Part shown: piece by piece, positions 15,719-24,228 of the stretch
Layout of the letters: the number at the start of each line of letters is the position of its first letter
Numbering within the stretch: position 1 is the stretch's first letter
NCBI GenBank assembly: GCA_030627905.1
Contig: DAOVRZ010000004.1
Span: 41,545-105,544 of the forward strand
Direction: 5' to 3'
DNA from: JAGMES01 sp023128035
GTDB taxonomy: Bacteria > Bacillota > Halanaerobiia > DY22613
Length of the DNA stretch: 64,000 nt
The notes under the pieces: model-generated
Told to the model about the DNA's origin: nothing
Database searches by the model: none
Seen by the model: only the letters and a program-made list of their open reading frames with translations
Position numbers and translations under genes: made by a program

Positions 15719-17643
15719 TGGGTGTAAGCATACACACGGCTGGAGAACAATTACAATTGTCTTTGGAACCTGTGATGACAAAGGAAGAAAGATTGCATTT
15801 ATCCCTTCGAATTGGTTCTGCCCTGTTAGCTGGAGTATTTTATCTGACAGGAAAATTATATATTTGGCTTTTTCCAGATCATGAAGGGATTGCGGGTATA
15901 ATATTATTTTTAGGAGCAATTATTGCTGGCTTCTCTATTCTCAAATCAGGTTTTGAGGGATTTTTTGCACGGAAATCTACATGCATCACAGAACAATTAG
16001 TAAGTTTAGCAATATTAGCAGCTGTGGCTAAAGGTGATTATGAGACAGCAATTTTGATCCCTATTTTGATGTCTGTTGCTCATATTTTAGAGGAGAGGAG
16101 CATTTTAGGCGGGCGGGCAGCAATTGAGGGTTTAAAAACTCTTCAAGTAAAAGAAGCATGCTTGATTACTCCTGAAGGAGAAAAAGTTGTACCTTCAAAA
16201 AATCTTACAGTTGGAGACCGAATTATCGTGAGAGCAGGAGAAATGTTTTCCGTAGATGGGAAAATTATAAAGGGTAAATCTTCAGTAGATCAATCTTCGA
16301 TGACAGGTGAGACTATTCCTATTGATGTTAAAAAAGGAGATCAGGTTTTTGCTGGAACGGTCAATATTCAGGGCTTGTTAGAAGTTGAGGTTATCAAAGA
16401 AGTAGAAGAGACATCCTTAAGCAAAATTGTAGATCTTTTGAAGGATGCTGAAAATTCGCGGACTCCAATTATGAGACGTATAGAGAAATATATATCCTAT
16501 TATCAGCCTGCGATACTTTTAATCGCTGCCTGTACATTATTTATGACAAAAGATATGAATCGGGTAATCGCTGTTTTGGTAGTTTCTTGCCCTTGTGCTC
16601 AAATATTGGCGAGTTCGACTGCTATGATATCTTCATTGGCAGTCTCAACGCGGAACGGTATTTTAATAAAAAATTCAACTTTTTTAGAGGTGTTAGGTGC
16701 GATAAAAACTATTGTTTTTGATAAAACAGGAACTCTTACAGAAGGGCATTTAGATGTACTTGAGGTCAATCCAGTAGAGGGAGTAGATGAAGGAGAACTT
16801 CTGGCTGCAGCAGTTATGGTAGCTCAAGGTTCGACTCATCCTGTATCTAGAGCGATAGTGCGAGTTGCAACTGATTTAGTTCTTGAAGAGGTTTTCAAAG
16901 AGGTTGTCAGAGAGGTTGCTGTCGTTGAGGAATCTGCTGGGATGGGTGTTAGTGCAGATACTCCACAAGGAAAAGTGATTCTGGGAAATAGATCTTGGTT
17001 AGAATCTCTCGGGATTGTAGTTCCTTTTGAAGTAAATCATTATGGTCAAATTGTTTGGGTTGCCCGTGCAAGCCAAGTATTAGGTTGTATTCTCATGGCT
17101 GATAAGTTGCGATCAGATGCAAAAGAAACTATTGAAGAAATTCGGGGATTAGGCATTGAACGGACTGTTCTTTTGACAGGAGATAGAGAGCAGGTTGCTA
17201 AAACGATAGGTCAAGAGTTGGATTTAGATCAAATTTATTCTGAATGCCTTCCATCAGAAAAATTAAGTATCGTAGAAGAAGAGATGAAGAATGGCTCTAA
17301 AGTAATGGTTGTGGGGGATGGGGTAAATGATGCTCTTGCTTTAGCGACTTCTGATGTTGGTATAGCTATGGGAGCTATGGGTTCTGATATTGCAGTAAAA
17401 AGTGCTGATATGGCCTTGATGACTAATAATCTTCAGCGTTTGCCTTTTATCATTAAATTATCGCGTAAGACTAATCAGATTATTCATCAAAACTTAATAC
17501 TAGCTTCCATTTCGAGCATTACTATGATTATTTTAGCTAGTATGGGAATTATTTCTCCAATGGTAGGTGCATTTTTTCATAATATAGGTGGATTTATGGT
17601 CTTGTTAAATAGTGCTAGACTATTGCGTTTTGATCGAAATTAA
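15718..17643 (+). CDS. P1B-type (heavy metal) P-type ATPase without an N-terminal metal-binding domain
   Basis: This ion-motive ATPase carries the actuator motif MTGET (TGE at 196-198), the transmembrane CPC motif at 291-293, the phosphorylation site DKTGT (Asp335), the SxHP motif of the P1B class in QGSTHPVSRAI, and the hinge GDGVNDA. The N-terminus has no CxxC heavy-metal-associated domain. The last helix reads HNIGGFMVLLNSARLL, with Asn where Zn/Cd pumps of the ZntA type have a metal-binding Asp, so the transported metal is uncertain. It has 641 residues. Its ATG overlaps the preceding SPFH stop (TAATG), which physically links a pump to an SPFH scaffold. A long inverted repeat follows. Confidence 0.88.
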   Translation: MGVSIHTAGEQLQLSLEPVMTKEERLHLSLRIGSALLAGVFYLTGKLYIWLFPDHEGIAGIILFLGAIIAGFSILKSGFEGFFARKSTCITEQLVSLAILAAVAKGDYETAILIPILMSVAHILEERSILGGRAAIEGLKTLQVKEACLITPEGEKVVPSKNLTVGDRIIVRAGEMFSVDGKIIKGKSSVDQSSMTGETIPIDVKKGDQVFAGTVNIQGLLEVEVIKEVEETSLSKIVDLLKDAENSRTPIMRRIEKYISYYQPAILLIAACTLFMTKDMNRVIAVLVVSCPCAQILASSTAMISSLAVSTRNGILIKNSTFLEVLGAIKTIVFDKTGTLTEGHLDVLEVNPVEGVDEGELLAAAVMVAQGSTHPVSRAIVRVATDLVLEEVFKEVVREVAVVEESAGMGVSADTPQGKVILGNRSWLESLGIVVPFEVNHYGQIVWVARASQVLGCILMADKLRSDAKETIEEIRGLGIERTVLLTGDREQVAKTIGQELDLDQIYSECLPSEKLSIVEEEMKNGSKVMVVGDGVNDALALATSDVGIAMGAMGSDIAVKSADMALMTNNLQRLPFIIKLSRKTNQIIHQNLILASISSITMIILASMGIISPMVGAFFHNIGGFMVLLNSARLLRFDRN

Positions 17644-17644
17644 A

Positions 17645-17687
17645 GCATAAACCAAAACATCCCATGATGGGATGTTTTGGTTTATGC
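17645..17687. terminator. bidirectional terminator between convergent genes
   Basis: Twenty-one bases starting GCATAAACC pair perfectly with their complement across a 1-base centre. The core is CATCCCAT-ATGGGATG followed by TTTTGGTTT on both strands, so it can stop the ATPase operon and the convergent spore protein gene. Confidence 0.8.
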
Positions 17688-17706
17688 AAGTAATAGATTA
17701 TAACAA

Positions 17707-17937
17707 CTATAATTTCTGATTTTGAGCCACTATATTCATCTGATATTGTTGAACCATTCTTCTTACCATCTCCCCACCAACCGCACCACAGTCCCTTGAA
17801 GAAAGTTGTCCCCAATAATCTTCAGATCCTTGTTTAACAGGAAGGCCCATCTCAGCTGCAATCTCATATTTAAAATTATCCATCGCTTTATGAGCCAGTG
17901 GATTTACTAGAGTATTACCTTTTTGACCACCTGCCAT
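17707..17937 (-). CDS. alpha/beta-type small acid-soluble spore protein
   Basis: This 76-residue protein coats and protects DNA in dormant spores. It carries both family signatures: KYEIAAEMGL, where the Glu in EIA is the germination protease (GPR) cleavage region, and GGEMVRRMVQQ near the C-terminus. The ATG is preceded by AAGGAGGTGA on the minus strand. Upstream on that strand, GTATG and CAAATAATA spaced by about 16 bases weakly resemble a SigG promoter. Its presence is the most direct evidence that this organism sporulates. Confidence 0.93.
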   Translation of the reverse strand: MAGGQKGNTLVNPLAHKAMDNFKYEIAAEMGLPVKQGSEDYWGQLSSRDCGAVGGEMVRRMVQQYQMNIVAQNQKL

Positions 17938-18069
17938 TTTCTTTCACCTCCTTATCTGAACATTTGATATACTCTTATTATTTGACGAAATCTTAACTGT
18001 CATACTGGAAGTTTAACCTTCTAATCTATAGAGAAGTTGGTTAAACTAAGTGAGAAAGGGGCGATTTAT

Positions 18070-18813
18070 ATGAAAGTTTTTGCAGATTATCATACTCATA
18101 CTCGTTATAGTCATGGTAAAGGAAGTATTGAAGATAATGTGAAAGCTGGAATTGCACAAGGTTTATCTGAGGTTGGAATCGCTGATCACGGGCCAGCCAG
18201 TCATAGTGTACGTCGATTAGGCGTAAAAAATCCAGAAAAATTACTGGATATTAAAGCAGAGATTAATAGACTGCAACGAGATTATCCACAGATTCGAATT
18301 CTTGCAGGAGTAGAAGCAAATGTGATCAGTTTAGATGGGACTATTGATGTCCCTTATAGAATTTTGAAAAAATTAGATAAAGTCCTTGTTGGTCTTCATC
18401 TAATGATTATACCCAAATCATTAGCAGACGGAAAAAATCTTATATTTGATAATATGATTACCTATAAAATTAATAAACATAGCAGAGAAGAAATTCGCTA
18501 TCATAATACACAGGCACTTCTGAATGCTTTAAAACGCTATCCTATAGATATTATCACTCATCCAGGTTACAAATTAGATATTGATACCATTGAACTTGCG
18601 AAAGCTTGCAAAAAAGCAGGTACAGCTATGGAGATCAATGTAAGTCATGGCTATCTTACTGAAGAATTTGTCAAAACAGCAGCCCAAGAAGATGTAAATT
18701 TTGTCATAAGTAGTGATGCTCACCGACCAGAAGATGTCGGGAGGGTTCGAACAGGGATTGAGCTTGCTCAAAGGGTTAGATTATCGAAAGAACAAATTTT
18801 AAACCTTCATTAA
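18070..18813 (+). CDS. PHP-domain metal-dependent phosphoesterase
   Basis: The PHP fold is shown by its metal-binding motifs in order: DYHTHTRYSHG near residue 5, GIADHGP, AGVEANV, IITHPG, and SSDAHRPEDVG near the C-terminus. Proteins of this type (YcdX/histidinol-phosphatase-like) hydrolyse phosphate esters with a trinuclear metal site; the substrate is unknown. The ATG at 18070 is used because GAAAGGGG lies just upstream. In many Clostridia such a gene sits just before rapZ-yvcK-whiA, as here, with 120 bases between. Confidence 0.85.
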   Translation: MKVFADYHTHTRYSHGKGSIEDNVKAGIAQGLSEVGIADHGPASHSVRRLGVKNPEKLLDIKAEINRLQRDYPQIRILAGVEANVISLDGTIDVPYRILKKLDKVLVGLHLMIIPKSLADGKNLIFDNMITYKINKHSREEIRYHNTQALLNALKRYPIDIITHPGYKLDIDTIELAKACKKAGTAMEINVSHGYLTEEFVKTAAQEDVNFVISSDAHRPEDVGRVRTGIELAQRVRLSKEQILNLH

Positions 18814-18933
18814 AGTTATTGCATGATTCATGCCAAAAGTTTAAATAATTGATATTTCCAATTGTTTAGAGAAGGAGTTAGCTTATTTGTGCAGAATTAT
18901 ATATCAAACAAACCTTTAGCGGGAGTTGAGTAA

Positions 18934-19824
18934 ATGAATTCTAAATTACGCTTTATTATTGTTTCTGGAATGTCAGGAGCAGGAAAAACACAGGCTATTC
19001 AATCCTTTGAAGACTTAGGTTATTTTTGTATAGATAATCTACCACCTGCTTTAATCTCTAAGTTTGCAGAGCTTTGTACTTATAATCAAAAAGTGGAGAA
19101 TGTTGCAGTTGTTATGGATATTCGTGGGGGAGATTTTTTTCAGGATTTGATTGAAGAATTAGAGAATTTAGAGCAGCTGGGGATCAATTATGAAATTCTC
19201 TTTTTAGAAGGAACAACTGAAGTTCTGGTGCGGCGTTATAAAGAAACTCGTCGTCGCCATCCTTTGGATTCACAATTTGGAGGAAAGATTATAGAAGCAA
19301 TAGAAACAGAAAGAACTATGTTGGAAGAACTAAGAGGGATGGCAAATAAAATAATTGATACTTCCGATATCTCTAACCAGGATTTAAAAAAATATATTAT
19401 GGCTAATTTTGGAACTAAGACTCAGAGTGAATCTATCACTATCACAGTATTATCTTTTGGTTATAAATATGGGATTCCTTTAGATGCAGACCTGGTTTTT
19501 GATGTACGGTTTTTGCCTAATCCCCACTATGTACCATCTTTAAAACCATTGACAGGTTTAACAACTGAAATTCAGGATTATGTGCTAAAATGGCCAATTA
19601 CAACTAAATTTCAAGAAAAGTTTACTGATTTAATTCAATTTTTAATTCCACATTATATCAAAGAGGGAAAAACTCATCTAACTATTGCAATTGGTTGTAC
19701 TGGCGGGAAACATCGCTCTGTGACAATTACTGAAAAAACAGCAGTTTTTTTGCGAAATTTAAATTATAAAATCTTTATTGACCACCGTGATATCCATAAA
19801 GATCGATCAAAAAGTGATATTTAA
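18934..19824 (+). CDS. rapZ: RapZ/YvcJ nucleotide-binding protein
   Basis: This is an NTP-binding regulator. Walker A GMSGAGKT lies at residues 12-19, followed by ALQSFEDLGY-like and CIDNLPPALI motifs. The C-terminal domain ends with the conserved AIGCTGGKHRSV and HRDIHKD segments that bind metabolites or RNA in RapZ. It has 296 residues, normal length. In E. coli RapZ controls glucosamine-6-phosphate synthase through small RNAs; in Firmicutes YvcJ affects competence and binds nucleotides. It heads the invariant rapZ-yvcK-whiA cluster, with 29 bases to yvcK. Confidence 0.95.
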   Translation: MNSKLRFIIVSGMSGAGKTQAIQSFEDLGYFCIDNLPPALISKFAELCTYNQKVENVAVVMDIRGGDFFQDLIEELENLEQLGINYEILFLEGTTEVLVRRYKETRRRHPLDSQFGGKIIEAIETERTMLEELRGMANKIIDTSDISNQDLKKYIMANFGTKTQSESITITVLSFGYKYGIPLDADLVFDVRFLPNPHYVPSLKPLTGLTTEIQDYVLKWPITTKFQEKFTDLIQFLIPHYIKEGKTHLTIAIGCTGGKHRSVTITEKTAVFLRNLNYKIFIDHRDIHKDRSKSDI

Positions 19825-19853
19825 TGACGACATTTCAGAAGGGGAGAAACAAT

Positions 19854-21194
19854 ATGAATAGGATCAAATGGTTATACCCTGGCATGCGTGTCAAACGGTG
19901 GTTACTTTTATCTGTGATGGGAATTTTAATTATAAGTTTTGGCACTGCCATTACTTTGGGTTTTGAATTTTTAGGTTATATTGAAAGTTCACTAATTCAT
20001 TATGTATACAAATTGACCGGAAAAATTGCCCTTTCGATAAATATATTTGCTGGAATCTTATTAATTATTATTGGGTTATATATATTTTCGAAGGGAATAA
20101 CTAAAACGTTAGTTTCATTAATTAACACCATTTTGCCAGATAATGAAGAAGACTTAGTGGAGATTGTATTTCAGAAACGTCAGTTAAAACGTGGACCAAA
20201 AATTGTTGCTTTAGGTGGTGGAACTGGTCTGTCAACTCTATTACGCGGTTTAAAAGAATATACTTCTAATATAACCGCAGTTGTTACTGTTTCTGATGAT
20301 GGTGGAAGTTCAGGAATACTGCGAGAAGAGATGGGAATTTTACCACCTGGTGATATACGAAACTGTTTGGTTGCTCTGGCAGATACAGAACCATTAATGG
20401 AAAAATTATTTCAATATCGTTTTACAGAAGGCGAGTTAAAGAAACATTCTTTTGGAAACTTATTTATTGCAATAATGACAGAGATTACTGGAGATTTTGA
20501 TCGGGCAGTTCAAGAATCCAGTAAAGTTTTAGCAGTACGAGGTAAGGTTATCCCTTCAACGTTATCAGATATTACTTTACATGCCGAACATAAAGATGGG
20601 AAAATTACAAATGGAGAGTCGAAAATAGGTGATTATCAAAAACCGATAAAAAAGGTATTTTTAAAACCTAAAGATGCAGCACCTTTACCTGAGACAATTA
20701 AAGCTATAAAAAATGCTGATGCCATTATTTTAGGACCAGGAAGCCTTTTTACCAGTGTTATTCCTAACCTTTTAATTAAAGATGTGGCTGAAGCTATTCG
20801 TGAAAGTAATGCATTAAAAATTTATATTTGCAATGTTATGACTCAACCTGGTGAAACTGATCATTATTCGGTTGCTGATCATGCTGAGCAGATCATTAAT
20901 CATGTAGGATTTAAAGTATTTGATTATATTGTGGTTAACGATGAAGAGATTACTGAAGATTTGGCGGAAAAGTATGCTGAAGAGGGTGCACATTCTGTTG
21001 AAGTAGATCATGAAAGACTTAAAACTATGGGAATTGATGTTATCCAAGGTTCTTTGATTAGTAAGTTAAATCTCGTTCGTCATAATCCATACTTGTTATC
21101 TCAATTAATTATAAAATTGATTATTCGCTTAGATGTTGGAAGCGAGAGATTTAAGTTTTTAGACTGGTATTCAAATTATCGTAAAAAAAATTAA
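19854..21194 (+). CDS. yvcK: YvcK/CofD-like gluconeogenesis factor
   Basis: Two membrane helices lie near the N-terminus (RWLLLSVMGILIISFGTAITLGF and INIFAGILLIIIGLYIFS), then a CofD-like Rossmann domain: KIVALGGGTGLSTLLRGLK, TVSDDGGSSGILREEMG, PGDIRNCLVALAD and LGPGSLFTSVIPNLL. YvcK binds UDP-sugars and controls carbon flux and cell-wall synthesis in B. subtilis. B. subtilis YvcK lacks the helices; membrane-tethered versions are common in Clostridia. The ATG at 19854 follows AAGGGGAG, so the first in-frame ATG at 19824, ten codons upstream, is unlikely. Confidence 0.93.
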   Translation: MNRIKWLYPGMRVKRWLLLSVMGILIISFGTAITLGFEFLGYIESSLIHYVYKLTGKIALSINIFAGILLIIIGLYIFSKGITKTLVSLINTILPDNEEDLVEIVFQKRQLKRGPKIVALGGGTGLSTLLRGLKEYTSNITAVVTVSDDGGSSGILREEMGILPPGDIRNCLVALADTEPLMEKLFQYRFTEGELKKHSFGNLFIAIMTEITGDFDRAVQESSKVLAVRGKVIPSTLSDITLHAEHKDGKITNGESKIGDYQKPIKKVFLKPKDAAPLPETIKAIKNADAIILGPGSLFTSVIPNLLIKDVAEAIRESNALKIYICNVMTQPGETDHYSVADHAEQIINHVGFKVFDYIVVNDEEITEDLAEKYAEEGAHSVEVDHERLKTMGIDVIQGSLISKLNLVRHNPYLLSQLIIKLIIRLDVGSERFKFLDWYSNYRKKN

Positions 21195-21273
21195 CAGCAT
21201 ATATGTTAAGTAGATTAGTCTAACCTGCAGCACGCCTATGTGTGAATTATGAATTTTGAAAAAGGTGATTAAA

Positions 21274-22215
21274 ATGTCGATCTCTTTTGCAGATGAAATT
21301 AGAAATGAATTATCTAGAAAAGATTTTGAGAGTTCTTGTTGTCAGCTTTCAGAATTAGCGGCTCTCATTCGTTGCAATGGTATTCTTACTATTGCTCAGC
21401 GTCAGATTGGAATAATTCTAAAAACGGAGAATGCATCTGTAGCCCGTAAAATCTTTCGTTTGATTAAAAGTAATTATAATTTATTTATTGAAGTTTTGGT
21501 TAGAAAAAATATGCGCTTTCGTCGACATAATAGTTATCAGGTTAAAATCCCTTCACAAAAAGGAACTCGAGAGATGCTGATAGAAACTGGGGTTTTAGAT
21601 TCTATGTATCGTTTTAATTATAAAATTGATCCACTTCTTGCTTCTAAAGAATGTTGTGCCAAGAGTTATCTTAGGGGAACTTTTTTGGGCTCAGGTTCAG
21701 TAAATCATCCTGATGGAGGTTATCATCTGGAGATTAATTGTAATAATGGAGAATATTCAAATGAAATTTTGCGTTTTTTTAATTTTTTTAACTTAAAAGG
21801 TAATATTATGGATCGGAAAACAAATCATGTGATTTATTTCAAAAATTCAGATGATATTGCTACAATCTTAAATTTGATTGGAGCACATTCTGCTTTACTC
21901 AGATATGAAAATTATCGTGTAATGAAAAATATTAAAAATGATGTTAACCGTCGAGTAAATTGTGAGACAGCTAATCTTACTAAGACTGTAGATGCTTCAA
22001 TAAAAAAAAACGAAGATATTGAATTGATTTCTAGAAGTCGTGGACTCGATTCTCTTCCACGAAGTTTGCAAGAGATTGCTCATATTCGCTTAGCAAATCC
22101 GTATAAGAGTTTAAAAGAGTTGGGACAGATGTTTAATCCGCCTTTAAGTAAATCAGGAGTGAATGGACGTTTACGTAGAATTACAAAGATTGCAGATCAA
22201 ATTCGTTCTAAGTGA
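21274..22215 (+). CDS. whiA: WhiA sporulation/cell-division regulator
   Basis: WhiA combines a LAGLIDADG-like N-terminal fold with a C-terminal helix-turn-helix (SRGLDSLPRSLQEIAHIRLANPYKSLKELGQMFNPPLSKSGVNGRLRRI) that binds DNA. It has 313 residues, full length. The cysteine pair ESSCCQLSELAAL near the start and YLRGTFLGSGSVNHPDGGYHLEI are typical. In Bacillus it affects division and chromosome segregation; in Streptomyces it controls sporulation. The start at 21274 follows AAAAAGGTGATT. The stop codon TGA coincides with the first bases of an interspersed repeat; the protein ends at the usual point, so nothing appears lost. Confidence 0.94.
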   Translation: MSISFADEIRNELSRKDFESSCCQLSELAALIRCNGILTIAQRQIGIILKTENASVARKIFRLIKSNYNLFIEVLVRKNMRFRRHNSYQVKIPSQKGTREMLIETGVLDSMYRFNYKIDPLLASKECCAKSYLRGTFLGSGSVNHPDGGYHLEINCNNGEYSNEILRFFNFFNLKGNIMDRKTNHVIYFKNSDDIATILNLIGAHSALLRYENYRVMKNIKNDVNRRVNCETANLTKTVDASIKKNEDIELISRSRGLDSLPRSLQEIAHIRLANPYKSLKELGQMFNPPLSKSGVNGRLRRITKIADQIRSK

Positions 22216-22326
22216 ACTCGTCCATCTAAAGCTGAACATTGGGGCTTCAGTAGGGGATTCTACCCCCCACTGAAGATAAAAACAATTCCTACCACTTATA
22301 GAAGTGGGGGTCTTATCTCAAAAGAT
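22211..22326. repeat. interspersed ~115-bp structured repeat, copy 1
   Basis: It begins AGTGAACTCGTCC and ends CTTATCTCAAAAGAT. Inside are a hairpin CTTCAGTAGGGGATTCTACCCC..CTGAAG and a second hairpin around CCACTTATAGAAGTGG. Copies 2 (23721) and 3 (49239) are more than 85 percent identical by eye. Its first bases supply the whiA stop codon. The layout resembles the end of an IS200/IS605 element, on the minus strand, without a transposase. Confidence 0.8.
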
Positions 22327-22348
22327 CATAGTAAGGGGTGGTAAGATT

Positions 22349-23725
22349 ATGTTCTTGTCGCAACGAATTAGTTTGGAGCAAAAGCAAACACTGATAATGA
22401 CCCCTCAATTGCAGCAAGCAATCCAACTTTTGCAGTATTCTGCTCTAGAACTGGGGGAATATATAGAAGAAGAACTCAAATCTAATCCGGTTTTGGAAAC
22501 CAGTATAGAGGAATCAAAAGAAGAGAAATTTCAGACCGAAGAAAATAATTTTTGGGATAATTATATAAAAAAAAGTGATCTTTCTTTTGATTCTGAAAAC
22601 AAAATAGATTCTGATCTTAAAGACTATAATTATGAAAATTTTGTTACAGCCCAACCCACTCTTTCAGAACATCTTTTATTACAATTTAATTTAACTATTA
22701 ATAATCCTAATGAGTTGGAGATTGGAGAATTTTTGATTGGTTGTCTTGATGCTAATGGATTTTTAAGTATTCCAATAGATGAGATGGCTCAATCTTTAAA
22801 TGTGACAAATTTAGATATTTTGAAGATTTTAGAGATCATTCAAACGCTAGATCCTATTGGGGTAGCAGCGAGAGATTTAAAAGAATCTTTAATGATTCAA
22901 AGTAAATTTTATTATGGTGAGATGCCGTTGGTTGAAAAGATCATTCAAAATCATTTAGATGAGTTGGGTAGAAATAAAATCAAGGAGATTGCCCACAAAC
23001 TAAAAGTACAACCGCAAGAAATACAAAAAGCAACAGATTTGATTAAAACTTTAAATCCTAGACCTGCTATGAACTTTTCAACTGGTTGTGAGACAAAATA
23101 CTTAAAACCTGATGTTTTTATTCAAAAGGTAGAAGAAGATTATGTGGTTATTATGAATGATAATACTGTTCCAAGGCTCAAAATAAACTCTTACTATCGT
23201 AGTATTTTAAAAAAGTTCAAATCAGGTGAAGAAACAAGAGAATTTTTAGAGAAAAAACTAAATTCTGCACTTTGGTTAATTAAAAGTATTGAACAGCGTA
23301 GGATGACAATTTATCGGATTGTAGAGACTTTAATAGAATTACAACGACCTTTTCTTGATTGTGGGATTAAACATTTGCAACCGATGGTATTAAGTGAAGT
23401 AGCTGAAAAAATTGATGTTCATGAATCTACAGTTAGTCGTGCTACAACTAATAAGTATGTCCAAACGCCTCAAGGAATTTTTGAATTAAAATTTTTCTTT
23501 AACAGTGGTATTTCTGGTACCAGTGGAGATGGATTATCATCTGTAAGCGTTAAAAAGATTATTAATGATCTTATTAAAGAGGAAGATTCGACAAAGCCTT
23601 TGAGTGATCAGAAAATAAGTGAACTAATTGGTAAGAGAGGTTATACTATTTCTCGCAGAACTGTAGCTAAGTATAGGGATGAACTCAGGATTCCTTCTTC
23701 TAGCAAGCGCCGAAGATATGAGTGA
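22349..23725 (+). CDS. rpoN: RNA polymerase sigma-54 factor
   Basis: All parts of sigma-54 are present. Region I is glutamine/leucine rich (LSQRISLEQKQTLIMTPQLQQAIQLLQYSALEL). It is followed by an acidic linker, the core-binding domain (NFSTGCETKYLKPDVFI), the HTH (LSEVAEKIDVHESTVSRATTNKYV) and the C-terminal RpoN box SRRTVAKYRDEL. It has 458 residues. It needs an AAA+ activator, none of which is in this window. The ATG at 22349 follows AAGGGGTGG. In Clostridia rpoN is commonly next to cggR; here two other genes and repeats separate them. Repeat copies flank it exactly on both sides, and copy 2 contributes its stop codon. Confidence 0.95.
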   Translation: MFLSQRISLEQKQTLIMTPQLQQAIQLLQYSALELGEYIEEELKSNPVLETSIEESKEEKFQTEENNFWDNYIKKSDLSFDSENKIDSDLKDYNYENFVTAQPTLSEHLLLQFNLTINNPNELEIGEFLIGCLDANGFLSIPIDEMAQSLNVTNLDILKILEIIQTLDPIGVAARDLKESLMIQSKFYYGEMPLVEKIIQNHLDELGRNKIKEIAHKLKVQPQEIQKATDLIKTLNPRPAMNFSTGCETKYLKPDVFIQKVEEDYVVIMNDNTVPRLKINSYYRSILKKFKSGEETREFLEKKLNSALWLIKSIEQRRMTIYRIVETLIELQRPFLDCGIKHLQPMVLSEVAEKIDVHESTVSRATTNKYVQTPQGIFELKFFFNSGISGTSGDGLSSVSVKKIINDLIKEEDSTKPLSDQKISELIGKRGYTISRRTVAKYRDELRIPSSSKRRRYE

Positions 23726-23837
23726 ACTCGTCCAGCTAAAGCTGAACATTGGGGCTTCAGTGGGGGATTCTACCCCCACTGAAGATTTAAAACAATTTCT
23801 ACCACTTATAGAAGTGGTAAGAATTGTTTTGAAAAAT
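23721..23837. repeat. interspersed structured repeat, copy 2
   Basis: It is the same element as at 22211, starting AGTGAACTCGTCCAGC and overlapping the last codon and stop of rpoN. The distal part differs: AAAACAATTtcTACCACTT pairs with AAGTGGTAagAATTGTTTT to make one long hairpin, and the CTTATCTCAAAAGAT end is missing. Confidence 0.78.
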
Positions 23838-23852
23838 AATATTACGAAAATG

Positions 23853-23886
23853 AACGAAAGTGTAAAAATACACTTTCGTTTTTTTT
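23853..23886 (+). terminator. rpoN terminator
   Basis: AACGAAAGTGTA and TACACTTTCGTT form a perfect 12-bp stem with an AAAA loop, then a T tract. Confidence 0.92.
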
Positions 23887-24228
23887 GTGTTCAGAAAATT
23901 AAAAACAAAATAGAATTTTCTTTAAAGGAAAAATATTGGTAATAAGGATACTAAATAAAAATATTTCATATAAATAATATTAAAAAAGGTATTTAGAACT
24001 AAATAGAGAATATTATAATTACTCCCTCGCAAAAAAATTCAGTTCAGGAGGTGATAGAAAATCTGAAATGATTCTGAAAAGATGAATAGTGATGGAGCAA
24101 GTTGTTAGAGGACTGACAAGGTAAAGATAGGTTAGTGAGGGTTTAAATTTTGAGGATAGTGTGAAGAGATTGTATAGGGAGTATGTGTCGACTTTAAGGG
24201 GTAAGAATAAACAAAGGAGGATAAGAGT
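23887..24228 (+). other. long purine-rich leader before the lamin-tail lipoprotein
   Basis: There is no open frame. A possible SigA -10 TATAAT lies near 24014, with a poor -35. From ~24040 the strand is strongly purine-biased with many GGA/GAGG motifs and no strong hairpin I can see, ending in AAAGGAGGATAAG before the ATG. It would form a 5' leader of about 200 bases; I recognise no riboswitch class. Confidence 0.4.

Noticed and set aside
23679..23942. 87-codon frame overlapping the end of rpoN
   Set aside because: It runs through the interspersed repeat and the rpoN terminator hairpin.
24040..24228. leader before the lamin-tail lipoprotein as a riboswitch
   Set aside because: No conserved core of any riboswitch class I know is present and no strong stem is visible.
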